The notes beneath the pieces are model-generated. The model was given only the letters and a program-made list of their open reading frames with translations. It ran no database searches and was not told where the DNA came from. Shown piece by piece: positions 23,686-32,102 of a stretch of 36,136 bases of DNA (positions within the stretch are counted from its first letter, which is position 1; each line of letters begins with the position of its first letter). Position numbers and translations under genes: made by a program. The DNA is taken from NCBI GenBank assembly GCA_035275625.1, contig DATEMK010000600.1:1-36136 (forward strand), read 5' to 3'. This DNA is from DATEMK01 sp035275625. Lineage in GTDB: Bacteria; Bacteroidota; Bacteroidia; AKYH767-A; OLB10.

Positions 23686-26600
23686 TCAATTGCTTTCGAG
23701 GTTTTGAAAATAATAATTTACAAGATTTTTATAAAAAGGATTTAACGAGGGCGGAATGGTTTTTAATAATTCCATTTCGCGCATTTTTAATTTTTTATAC
23801 TCTTCAAACTGGGCCTGGTTACGGTAATCTTTGTCTTTTGCTTCATTGCTCTCACGTTTTTCATCCTGGTCGCGCTGGCGTTCTGCTTTTTCGCTTTCAA
23901 GCAAACGTGTAAGAATTTCTTCGTTTCGTTTTAAAGTTTCTTCGGTGAGGCGTTTGTTCACTAAATCCTTTTCGGTTTCCTCCATTTTTAGTTGCATCTG
24001 GCCAAGATTCCCCTGAGAGCCTTTGCCCTCTTTATTTTCTTCATTGCTCATTTTTGACAATTCATTGCGGATTGCTTCCTGTTGTGCTGCCATGCGAGCC
24101 AATTCTTCACTCATATTCTGCCCCGGCTTCTCACCCGGTTTACCTTTCCCGTCTTTCTTACCTTTCATCTGCTTCATCTGCTCATTCAGCTGCTCCTGCA
24201 TTTTTCTTAACTGAGCGGCCGAAGAAGGTTTTCCTTTTCCCGGCTTTTTGCATTGCCCTCCGGTTTTCATGGACTGCATCTGCTGCTGCATCTGGTCCAT
24301 CGCCTCGCTCAGCATCAGCGCCAGGTTATTTACAGAGGTCATCACATACTGCTGCTCAGAACGCGCAACAGGCACCAGCCTGTCCTGTAAATGATCAATT
24401 GACTTTGCAATATTATCATTTATAATTGTCATTTGCTCATTCACGATGGACTGAATTTGTATCACTCTTTTGCTCAATGCCAGCAATGAATCTTCCATCA
24501 CTTTTGCATCGTCTTTTAATTTACGCTGTTGCTGAGAAAGTTTTAAATACTGCGGATTGTTTATATCCATGGTTTTTAAATCCTGCATCAATGCTTCCTG
24601 GTTAAAAGAAAACCGGATCAGGTTTTCCAGCAATGCCCGTAATGCATTCAGATCTTCTTCCTGCTGCTCCATTTCTTCCTGCTGTTGCTCCTGCTTCATT
24701 TTTTGCGACATCTCCTCCATTTTTTCAGCAGCGCTCTTCTGCTTCTTTGATGCGCTCTTCTTTTGATTCTGCGAAAGCTGCTGTTCGCTTTGCTGCATGT
24801 CCTGTTTAATGTCTTCCTGTTCTTTGTCTGTATTGCTCAGCTCCTGGGGAAATTCAAGCTCTGCATTTTTCTTTTCAATATCTTTTAAATCTTTTGCAAG
24901 ATCATCAAATTTCTTATTGAGGTCTTTTTGCTTTTCCTGCAAATCTTTAGCATCTGCATTCTTTTCCTGCGATTTTTCAGATAATTTATTTTGTTCTTTG
25001 GCAAGCTCATCAAGCGCTTTGATGTCTTCTTTTATTTTTTGTTCCACTTCGAGCTGCTTGAATAATTCAAGCGTGCGATCCAGCCGTTTTTCCAAATCCT
25101 TATTATCCAGCTTCATCTTATCCATCATCTCCTGTATCTTTTCCTTATCAAGCTCTGATAACAACTGTTGCAGCTCTTCCATCATTTTTTTCATTTCATC
25201 GCTCATCACTTTATCAAACAACTCCTCCAGCTGTTTTTGCTTTTCAGCAATTTCACTCATTTGATTTTTGTATTCGCTTTCCTTTTGAGTATTCTGCTTA
25301 TTCTGCTGCTGTATCTGTTTTGTTTTTTCTTCGAGATCGCGTTGCTGCTTTAATAAATCTTCAATCTTTTTCTTATCATCATAATTCAGATTTTTTTTCT
25401 CAAGCATTTTCTTTGATGCTTCACTGATATCTTTCTGTAATTTTTTTGCCTGCTCAATGCTTTCTTTCAAATCATCTTTAAGCTTGTTGTTGTTCTTCTC
25501 TGTGTTTTCAGCCAATTCTTTTTCTGTCGGAGCTTTAAAAATATTTGATTGTGAACGTGTGGATTTAGCGCCTGTTACGCCATCGTTATCCCATATTTCA
25601 AAATAATATTCGAGTTCTTCACCGGCATTAATATTCATTTTGGTTAAATCCCAGAAATAAAAAAACTGGTCTTGGTTTGAATTCCGGTTAATGGCAATAT
25701 TTTCAAACACGGGTTTCTCATCACGTTGAATGCTGTCGGATGTTTTTAGAAAACGGTAGCAGAAATTTAACCTGGTGAAACCATAATCATCTTTAATCAT
25801 TCCCTGGAAATAAATTTTTTGGGTTGAAGCAGAATCAATTTGCTGATCTGCTTTGATGGAAGGATACAAATCAGGGATCACATTGATGTTATACAGCATG
25901 GAATCTTTGCCGCGCAGCTGATTGTTTGCTGTAACAACCGAGTATGAATTGCTTTTTACGAACGAACGGTTTATGCTGAATTCGTTCTCCCCGGTTTGTT
26001 TCACCGCAACAGATGTATCCTGGAAATTCATATTGAGCAATGCGGTATTTTGAGTATTAAAATCCCAGCGGACTTTTGTTCCGGCAGGAATAATCATGTC
26101 TCCTGTATTCTTTAATTGTTCATTTTGCCTGTTCACATAAACCGGGTATTGCAATGAGATATTAAAATTTAAAATGACAGGGTTCGGCAGCGATATCAAT
26201 TCATATTCCCGTGAATTATATCCATCAGCAAGCAATTCAAAAGTTTGATTCTGCTGAACGTTTTTAAATTTATAATTAAAGTTTACAGTATTTTCTTTAT
26301 CGAGCTTAAATTGATTTTCTCCTATCTGAATGTAAACATTCTCAGGAATTTCTTTCCCATCCACTTTTATATTCAGTAAAAAATCTTCCTGTTGAATGAC
26401 TTTTAAATCTTTATTCAAAATGGTAAATGTAAACGGAGATGGTTTTTCAAAATACGTTGCATGATGGATCAATCTTTGGGTTCCATCCTTCAGCAAGCTT
26501 GGTGCAGCAAAGAGAATAACAATCAGCACCGCAAAAGGAACAATTGCATACCGAAGATAGCGCAGGTTTTTTCTCAGGTCAATGGCGGCAGCAAATGGAA

Positions 26601-27027
26601 CTGGTTTTAATTGCGAAATTTTTTGATTGATCCCTGCTTCAATTAAAGCTGCGTTTGGTGAGCTTACCTCAGATTGTTCTTTCAGCTGCAGCGTGTTAAG
26701 AAGCTTATCGCTTACATTGTTAAAATGCCTGCCTATGATTTCTGCTGCCTGTTGATGCGAAATAATTTTGCCAAGCTTATTTAATTTCAAAACCGGGATA
26801 ACAATTAATTTTCCAATGATGAAAACATTCGTTAAAACAAATAGATAAAATAAGACTGTTCGAGCTGCCGAATTGAAGTGCCCGAAATATTCAAAGGTGG
26901 TAACCAGCAAATAAAAAGCGAGCAGTGTGGTGAAACTATAAATCAATCCGCGCAGCAGTTGATTTTTGTAAAACTTGCGGATGAACTCGTCAAGCTTTTG
27001 AATAAGGATGTCGTAATTAGAAGCCAT
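23686..27027 (-). CDS. DUF4175 family membrane-anchored coiled-coil protein
   Basis: 1113 aa. Hydrophobic segments at about 26-46, 56-80 and 158-177 place the N-terminus in the inner membrane. Then comes a beta-rich periplasmic-looking region (about 190-510) with short Ig-like motifs such as FYFWDLTKMNINAGEELEYYF. A very long Lys/Glu/Gln-rich coiled coil follows (about 510-800), then a Met/Gln-rich helical part containing GKGKPGEKPGQ-type linkers and more coiled coil. The layout is that of the large Bacteroidota DUF4175 family, of unknown function. It lies upstream of the RsbW-like gene and, in my memory of related genomes, usually near ybeY and mnmG. Opposite-strand open frames over the coiled coil are composition artefacts. 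Confidence 0.85.
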   Translation of the reverse strand: MASNYDILIQKLDEFIRKFYKNQLLRGLIYSFTTLLAFYLLVTTFEYFGHFNSAARTVLFYLFVLTNVFIIGKLIVIPVLKLNKLGKIISHQQAAEIIGRHFNNVSDKLLNTLQLKEQSEVSSPNAALIEAGINQKISQLKPVPFAAAIDLRKNLRYLRYAIVPFAVLIVILFAAPSLLKDGTQRLIHHATYFEKPSPFTFTILNKDLKVIQQEDFLLNIKVDGKEIPENVYIQIGENQFKLDKENTVNFNYKFKNVQQNQTFELLADGYNSREYELISLPNPVILNFNISLQYPVYVNRQNEQLKNTGDMIIPAGTKVRWDFNTQNTALLNMNFQDTSVAVKQTGENEFSINRSFVKSNSYSVVTANNQLRGKDSMLYNINVIPDLYPSIKADQQIDSASTQKIYFQGMIKDDYGFTRLNFCYRFLKTSDSIQRDEKPVFENIAINRNSNQDQFFYFWDLTKMNINAGEELEYYFEIWDNDGVTGAKSTRSQSNIFKAPTEKELAENTEKNNNKLKDDLKESIEQAKKLQKDISEASKKMLEKKNLNYDDKKKIEDLLKQQRDLEEKTKQIQQQNKQNTQKESEYKNQMSEIAEKQKQLEELFDKVMSDEMKKMMEELQQLLSELDKEKIQEMMDKMKLDNKDLEKRLDRTLELFKQLEVEQKIKEDIKALDELAKEQNKLSEKSQEKNADAKDLQEKQKDLNKKFDDLAKDLKDIEKKNAELEFPQELSNTDKEQEDIKQDMQQSEQQLSQNQKKSASKKQKSAAEKMEEMSQKMKQEQQQEEMEQQEEDLNALRALLENLIRFSFNQEALMQDLKTMDINNPQYLKLSQQQRKLKDDAKVMEDSLLALSKRVIQIQSIVNEQMTIINDNIAKSIDHLQDRLVPVARSEQQYVMTSVNNLALMLSEAMDQMQQQMQSMKTGGQCKKPGKGKPSSAAQLRKMQEQLNEQMKQMKGKKDGKGKPGEKPGQNMSEELARMAAQQEAIRNELSKMSNEENKEGKGSQGNLGQMQLKMEETEKDLVNKRLTEETLKRNEEILTRLLESEKAERQRDQDEKRESNEAKDKDYRNQAQFEEYKKLKMREMELLKTIPPSLNPFYKNLVNYYFQNLESN

Positions 27028-27178
27028 TTATTTCTTTACCCGCTAAATTAGGCAAATATTGTAAACAGTAAACGGAAGTTCAGATGAAAATGTTTTATGA
27101 CACAATGTTTACTCATCCCATCACCTTCCTTACAATCCACGTAAAATTTCAATACTTTCACGTCCAAAAATTTTTATT

Positions 27179-27532
27179 ATGGATATAAAATCTATTCGCG
27201 GCAAAGAAAATATGCATATCGTAATGTGGCTCTTAAAGGATAGCTGCTGGGTTATGGATTGGAAAATTGCAGGTATCATCATGATCATACCTACGCTCAG
27301 CCTTGCCGTTTATATTACATGGAAAATGAGGCATAATAAATCTGAGTTGTTTCACAATCTTGCTGTATGCAATTGGATTACTGCCAACTCTATTTGGATG
27401 GCCGGAGAGTTTTTTTATAATGATACCCTGCGTCCTCCGGCAACCATTTTTTTTGCATTGGGTGTCTTATCCGTTATCTATTATTATTTTATTCATACTC
27501 CTTTTTACAGAAAGAAATTGAACGAAGATTGA
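27179..27532 (+). CDS. Small conserved membrane protein, three TM segments
   Basis: 117 aa. Hydrophobic segments at about 30-47 (IAGIIMIIPTLSLAVYITW), 62-80 and 87-107, with a Lys/Arg-rich C-terminus (FYRKKLNED). The pattern WLLKDSCWVMDWK and HNLAVCNWITANSIWM is distinctive, with conserved-looking Trp and Cys, and I recall similar small proteins annotated as hypothetical in Bacteroidota. No cofactor or catalytic motif is evident. It is transcribed away from the DUF4175 gene across a 151-base divergent spacer and converges with the methyltransferase at 27566. Confidence 0.65.
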   Translation: MDIKSIRGKENMHIVMWLLKDSCWVMDWKIAGIIMIIPTLSLAVYITWKMRHNKSELFHNLAVCNWITANSIWMAGEFFYNDTLRPPATIFFALGVLSVIYYYFIHTPFYRKKLNED

Positions 27533-27565
27533 ACATTGAAGTTGATGCTTCCGCTTTTTAATTGA

Positions 27566-28447
27566 TTAAATCTTTCTAATTCTTCCAAAAACACCAAGCG
27601 GTAATTTCTGATTTGTACTGCTTTGCAAATACAATTCTCCCGTTTCAAAAACATCTTTGGTATAGCTTTTAAAAATATTTTCAATGATAAGAGAAGAAAA
27701 ACCAAGGGAGTAGGTATTGAGAATTAAAAAATATTTTTCTTCAAGCAATTGAAAAATCATTTGCATCATTTCATTTATTTCATCTTCTAATTTCCAGCTT
27801 TCGCCTTTGGGTCCGTGCCCGTAAGCGGGAGGATCAAGGATGATTCCATGATATTTTTTTCCCCGTTTGATTTCACGCTTTACATACGTCATTGCGTCTT
27901 CCACCATCCATCGAATGTCTTTTAAACCTGACAATTGCATATTCTCTTTTGCCCAGGTTACCACCTGTTTGATGGAATCAAGATGCGTAATGTCCGCTCC
28001 GGCAGCTTTTGCTGCAAGCGATGCTCCCCCTGTGTACGCAAAAAGATTCAGCACTTTCGGTTGTTCAACATTTATGGATTGGATACAATCAAAAATATAA
28101 TCCCAATTCACCGCCTGCTCCGGAAAAACACCCACGTGTTTAAATGCTGTTAATCCCAAACGGAATTTTATTTTTATTTCTGCCGTCTGCTGTTTGCCGA
28201 CCGCATACTCTATTTTCCACTGATCCGGCATTTCTTTCAGCTTCTTCCACGTTCCGGCTGAACTTGATCTGGAAATAAACTTAACATGCGCTTGTTTTTC
28301 CCATTCCGCTTCTGAAAGGTTCTTACTCCACACCGCTTGGGGTTCAGGTCTTATGGTAATATATTTTCCAAACCGTTCTAATTTTTCAAAATTACCGGAA
28401 TCAATTAATTCGTAATCGGGAAAATTGGCTGGAGTTGATAAAAGCAT
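27566..28447 (-). CDS. SAM-dependent methyltransferase, RlmI-like (predicted rRNA cytosine methylase)
   Basis: 293 aa from the ATG at 28447. The SAM motif is LNLFAYTGGASLAAKAAGA, followed by an acidic strand end (HLDSIKQVVTWAKENM) and the catalytic-region signature ILDPPAYGHGPKGESWKLE. These are typical of the RlmI/Methyltrans_SAM group, which methylates cytosine C5 in 23S rRNA. There is no PUA domain as in RlmI, so substrate assignment is uncertain. The frame continues to a TTG at 28504, but a perfect TACTTTTG box (28453-28460) lies between the two codons, favouring the ATG. Confidence 0.85.
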   Translation of the reverse strand: MLLSTPANFPDYELIDSGNFEKLERFGKYITIRPEPQAVWSKNLSEAEWEKQAHVKFISRSSSAGTWKKLKEMPDQWKIEYAVGKQQTAEIKIKFRLGLTAFKHVGVFPEQAVNWDYIFDCIQSINVEQPKVLNLFAYTGGASLAAKAAGADITHLDSIKQVVTWAKENMQLSGLKDIRWMVEDAMTYVKREIKRGKKYHGIILDPPAYGHGPKGESWKLEDEINEMMQMIFQLLEEKYFLILNTYSLGFSSLIIENIFKSYTKDVFETGELYLQSSTNQKLPLGVFGRIRKI

Positions 28448-28452
28448 GAGGG

Positions 28453-28460
28453 CAAAAGTA
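28453..28460 (-). promoter_or_regulatory. TANNTTTG box directly before the RlmI-like gene
   Basis: TACTTTTG on the minus strand, five bases before the ATG at 28447. Exact -7 match, no clear TTG at -33. Third case in this window of this box abutting a start codon. Confidence 0.35.
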
Positions 28461-28577
28461 TGAATTGAATTATTGTTTTTGAGTACACCTGTTCTTTCAT
28501 GCAATTATCTGTAAGAAATAGATTCTTTTAAATGTTTTTAATTGTTTTTGAGTATACTATTTGAGAAGCAAGGAAAT

Positions 28578-29372
28578 ATGGAAACTACAAAACCTTACGA
28601 GGACGGAATGAAAACAAAACAAAAGCCGTTCGATTTTGATTTGCTGAAAAAGCTTTCATCAAAAGGAATTAAAATCAAGCCTTCGTTATTAAAGCTTTGC
28701 AAAAGGCTTTCAGTTTTTCTTTCGTTTATTTTAATTGGCAATGCATTGTATGCACAGGTTGATCTGAAAAGTTTTACTGCAAACTTTACAGGTACCAGGG
28801 TTAAACTGTCATGGGGATCAGTCACTGAAAACAATTCAAATTATTATTCCGTGGAACGTTCACCGGATGGAAAAACATTTCAAAAAATCGGAATGGTAAA
28901 AGCCGAAGGTAATATGCAGTCACAAACTGATTATTCTTTTTTTGATAAAGATTATTTTGAAAATGTAATTTATTACCGGCTCAAATGCATGGATAATTCC
29001 GGAAAGGAAAAATCACTCGCAGGAATTATAGCCGTGCAGGTAAAAGAAGACATAAAAGAAGCTGCTATTTATCCTCTTGCTAATGTTCCGACCAGGGTGT
29101 ATGTGGATATAACTAAAATAAATCAAACCAGGGTTATTGTGGACGCTACTGATGCTGACGGGCAAAAGCTGGCAAATAAACAATTAGATAAATCCAAAAA
29201 TGAAATGGCTATTGAGCTGAAGTCATCTTACCTTATTCAGAAGGGTGATTATACGCTGATGGCTTTTTACGATAACCATGTCATAAAAAGCAAGCTGATC
29301 ATCAGGGATCCTTCCACGAATTTTTCCGAAGATATTTCTAAGTCCAAACCGCGGTTATTTACTTTGAAGTAA
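28578..29372 (+). CDS. Secreted or membrane-anchored protein with fibronectin III-like domain
   Basis: 264 aa from the ATG at 28578; a TTG at 28542 extends it by 12 codons without adding features. A long basic N-terminal stretch (about 1-43, rich in Lys) precedes one hydrophobic segment, LSVFLSFILIGNALYAQ, which looks like a signal peptide cleaved after YAQ at about 60 or an uncleaved anchor. Then comes a FnIII-like domain (VKLSWGSVTENNSNYYSVERSPDG to YYRLKCMDNSG), common in Bacteroidota surface proteins before a sorting domain. The C-terminus lacks a clear T9SS sorting domain: it holds strands like GDYTLMAFYDN and VIKSKLIIRD but ends with about 20 extra residues. Function unknown. Confidence 0.7.
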   Translation: METTKPYEDGMKTKQKPFDFDLLKKLSSKGIKIKPSLLKLCKRLSVFLSFILIGNALYAQVDLKSFTANFTGTRVKLSWGSVTENNSNYYSVERSPDGKTFQKIGMVKAEGNMQSQTDYSFFDKDYFENVIYYRLKCMDNSGKEKSLAGIIAVQVKEDIKEAAIYPLANVPTRVYVDITKINQTRVIVDATDADGQKLANKQLDKSKNEMAIELKSSYLIQKGDYTLMAFYDNHVIKSKLIIRDPSTNFSEDISKSKPRLFTLK

Positions 29373-29383
29373 TGAAGTAATAG

Positions 29384-31195
29384 CTATTGCTTTATTGCCT
29401 CTTTGCCGAAATATTCAAACACCACCCTGGCTTTAGCTTTCCCGATCACATCCTCCATTTCTGCGTAAGAAGCTTCGCGGATTTTTTTTACTGATTTAAA
29501 ATGACGGAGCAGTGCTTTTGATGTGGCATCTCCGATTCCTCTTATTTCTGACAGTTCTGTTTTGATAACTCCTTTATTTCTTCGCTTGCGATGATGGGTA
29601 ATTCCGAAACGGTGTACTTCATCACGCAAGTATTGAATGAGCCTTAATGTTTCTCCTTTTTTATCAAGATATAACGGAACAGAGTCGTGCGGATAATAAA
29701 TTTCTTCCAGCTTTTTTGCAATGCCTATAACGGCTATCTTGCCCGTTAGATTTAATTTTTCAAGACTGTTCATTGCGCTGCTTAGTTGTCCTTTTCCGCC
29801 ATCTATCACGATGAGCTGAGGGAGAGATTGTTTTTCATCAAGAATTCTTTTATACCTGCGGTAAATTACTTCTTCCATCGAAGCAAAATCATCAGGTCCT
29901 TCCACCGTTTTGATGTTGAAATGACGGTAATCGCTTTTTGATGGTCTGCCGTCTTTGAAAACACTCATCGCTGCAACGGGAAAAGACCCCTGCATATTTG
30001 AGTTATCAAAACATTCAATGTGACGCGGCAATTCTTTCAAACGCAAATCTTTCATCATCTGCGCAAGCACGCGTTCGGTTTTATGATCGGGATTTAATTT
30101 TTCAAGCTGGCTTAATTTTTCTTTCTTGTAAAACATGGCATTCTTAAAAGAAAGATCGAGCAAGTGTTTTTTATCACCGATCTTAGGAATGGTAAATGTG
30201 ATGCCTTCTATTTCTGTTTCGGGAATGAGCGGAACGAGGACTTCATCTGATGTGCTGTTGTATCGCTGGCGCAATTCTGCTATTGCGAGTGAAAGCAATT
30301 CTTCAGGTTTTTCATCCAGCTTCTTTTTAAGCTCTATTGTTTGTGCCTGGATGATAGCGCCATTCATCACTTTCAGAAAGTTCACATACGCAGTGTTATC
30401 ATCATTTACAATTGAAAACACATCCACATTGTGAATAGTAGGATGCACGACCACCGATTTGCTTTGGTATTTCTCCAGCATTTCAATTTTATCTTTTATC
30501 TGCTGGGCTTTTTCAAAATCATACAGCTCAGAATATTTTTGCATCAGGTCTTTCAGATGATTAATAACATACTGAGTGTTCCCTTTCAGGATTTCGCGTA
30601 TTTCTGAGATGGTGTTATTGTAATCTTCTTCGGTCTGCAATGCTTCGCAGGGGCCTTTGCAATTTCCGATATGGTATTCAAGACACACTTTGAATTTTTT
30701 CTTTTCAATGTTTTCTTTTGAAAGATTGAGATTGCAATTGCGCAGCTTGAAAAGTTTTCCGATCAGGTCGAATAATACATGAATCATTCCTACTGATGCA
30801 TAAGGACCAAAGTAAGTGGACCCATCACGGATAAATTTCCGGGTATAAAAAATTCTTGGAAAACGTTCATTCTTTATGATTATCCATGGATAGGTTTTGT
30901 CGTCTTTAAGATTTACGTTGTAACGCGGCTGATGTTTTTTGATGAGATTGTTTTCAAGCAGCAATGCATCGTATTCCGTTTCAACAAGGATATATTTAAT
31001 GTCGGTGATTTGTTTTACCAGCACATTCAGCTTGTTGCTGTCGTGCTGCTTTGCAAAATAACTATAGACACGTTTCTTTAAATTTTTTGCTTTGCCGACA
31101 TATAGTAATTGTTCATCAGGATTATAAAACTGGTAAACTCCGGGGCTATCAGGGAGTCCGGATAAAACGGTTTGTATGTGTTCTGATTTATTCAC
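29384..31195 (-). CDS. uvrC: Excinuclease ABC subunit C (UvrC)
   Basis: 603 aa, full length. GIY-YIG nuclease domain at about 14-90 (PGVYQFY and LLYVGKAKNLKKRVYSY); a four-Cys cluster at Cys154, 171, 179 and 183, matching the family iron-sulfur site; UVR domain at about 206-241 contacting UvrB; RNase H-like 5' nuclease with Asp397 (ECFDNSN), Asp435/436, Asp465 (VIDGGKGQ) and His534/535; and a helix-hairpin-helix pair at the C-terminus (IRGIGDATSKALLRHFKS, about 551-600). UvrC makes both incisions in nucleotide excision repair. The start is GTG at 31195; no ATG lies near enough to preserve the GIY-YIG domain. Confidence 0.97.
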   Translation of the reverse strand: MNKSEHIQTVLSGLPDSPGVYQFYNPDEQLLYVGKAKNLKKRVYSYFAKQHDSNKLNVLVKQITDIKYILVETEYDALLLENNLIKKHQPRYNVNLKDDKTYPWIIIKNERFPRIFYTRKFIRDGSTYFGPYASVGMIHVLFDLIGKLFKLRNCNLNLSKENIEKKKFKVCLEYHIGNCKGPCEALQTEEDYNNTISEIREILKGNTQYVINHLKDLMQKYSELYDFEKAQQIKDKIEMLEKYQSKSVVVHPTIHNVDVFSIVNDDNTAYVNFLKVMNGAIIQAQTIELKKKLDEKPEELLSLAIAELRQRYNSTSDEVLVPLIPETEIEGITFTIPKIGDKKHLLDLSFKNAMFYKKEKLSQLEKLNPDHKTERVLAQMMKDLRLKELPRHIECFDNSNMQGSFPVAAMSVFKDGRPSKSDYRHFNIKTVEGPDDFASMEEVIYRRYKRILDEKQSLPQLIVIDGGKGQLSSAMNSLEKLNLTGKIAVIGIAKKLEEIYYPHDSVPLYLDKKGETLRLIQYLRDEVHRFGITHHRKRRNKGVIKTELSEIRGIGDATSKALLRHFKSVKKIREASYAEMEDVIGKAKARVVFEYFGKEAIKQ

Positions 31196-31220
31196 TCTTT
31201 TTTATGGTACAAATCCTGTC

Positions 31221-31300
31221 CGTTCACCCCTGACCCCTAAAGGGAAACTATCGCTGTACCGTTTTTTGGTAGGTTCCCCTTTAGGGGTCAGGGGTAAACG
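31221..31300. repeat. Long imperfect inverted repeat between uvrC and the glycosyltransferase gene
   Basis: Arms of 28 bases at 31221-31248 and 31273-31300 with two mismatches (core ACCCCTGACCCCTAAAGGG), enclosing 24 bases that can form a small inner hairpin (TACC and GGTA around a T run). It fills most of the 118-base spacer. It resembles dispersed CCCCTTTAGGGGTCAGGGG palindromes of Bacteroidota. It could terminate the glycosyltransferase transcript or be a small non-autonomous element. Confidence 0.7.
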
Positions 31301-31313
31301 AATGAGTGCAAAA

Positions 31314-32066
31314 CTAATGAGAACGCTGCAGTTCGCTAAGCCGTTTGTATTTTCTGTAAAGGGCTTTTGCTGAAATCCTGCTGATGGTGTATCCTTCTTT
31401 CCCGTCAAGGAGCCCGAGATGAAAAATATAATCACGAAAAAATTTTATGGGAGGTTTCATGTACACGTGAAAAAAATTTGCTTTCGTTCCTCTTCTGTAT
31501 AATTGCGCGGCAGAAGTTTCTGCATATTTATTTTGCTTGCTGATAAATTCATCGGTTGTTACGTAACTGTAGTGAAGCAAATCGCCTTTTAAAAAATGAA
31601 CAGGCGCATTGCTTTTTATAACGAGTTGTTCATGCACAGTTCCTTCCCAATGGCATTGTGTTCGAAGGAACAAACGTGTTTTTGTATCCGGATACCATCC
31701 GCAATGGTGAATCCATTTTCCACAATAATTGGTGAGACGGTTAAATTTATAATTGCCTGCTGCATTTGTATTTTTTATTTCAAGAATGCTTTTTTTCAAT
31801 TCATCCGACAATGCCTCATCCGCATCAAGCGATAAAATCCAGTAATGAACTGCTTTTTCATTTCCGGCATTTTTTGCTGATGAAAAATCATCCCATTGAC
31901 GTTTGTAAAAATTTACATTAAATGATTTGCAGATTTCTTCCGTACGGTCAGTGGAAAATGAATCAATGACTATAATTTCATCTGAAATGTTTTGAAGGCT
32001 TTTTAAGCAGCGTTCAATATTTCGTTCTTCATTATAAGTAATGACAACAGCTGAAATCCGGGACAT
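31314..32066 (-). CDS. Family 2 glycosyltransferase, WaaE/KdtX-like
   Basis: 250 aa, cytoplasmic or peripheral. GT-A fold: start AVVITYNEERNIERCL (6-21), IDSFSTDRT at 34-42, and the DxD metal site LDADE (Asp81, Asp83). A following segment GWYPDTKTRLFLR with HWEGTVHEQL is characteristic of the WaaE/KdtX subgroup, which adds a glucose to the lipopolysaccharide inner core. The C-terminus (KPPIKFFRDYIFHLGLLDGKEGY) is typical of the same group. The exact acceptor cannot be told. It lies between uvrC and a T9SS gene, all on the minus strand, without other polysaccharide genes nearby. Confidence 0.88.
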   Translation of the reverse strand: MSRISAVVITYNEERNIERCLKSLQNISDEIIVIDSFSTDRTEEICKSFNVNFYKRQWDDFSSAKNAGNEKAVHYWILSLDADEALSDELKKSILEIKNTNAAGNYKFNRLTNYCGKWIHHCGWYPDTKTRLFLRTQCHWEGTVHEQLVIKSNAPVHFLKGDLLHYSYVTTDEFISKQNKYAETSAAQLYRRGTKANFFHVYMKPPIKFFRDYIFHLGLLDGKEGYTISRISAKALYRKYKRLSELQRSH

Positions 32067-32102
32067 GAAATAATTTTGTGCAAAGTAAAGGTGAAAAGGA
32101 TT

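Noticed and set aside
24797..25264. 155-codon Ser/Phe-rich open frame on the plus strand
   Set aside because: It is the reverse complement of the Lys/Glu/Gln-rich coiled coil of the DUF4175 protein; low-complexity composition keeps the frame open.
31459..31474. Further CACGTG-containing site resembling parS
   Set aside because: Only 11 of 16 positions match. CACGTG cores near 9920, 28134 and 32748 are no better, so the parS cluster is limited to 13733-14251.
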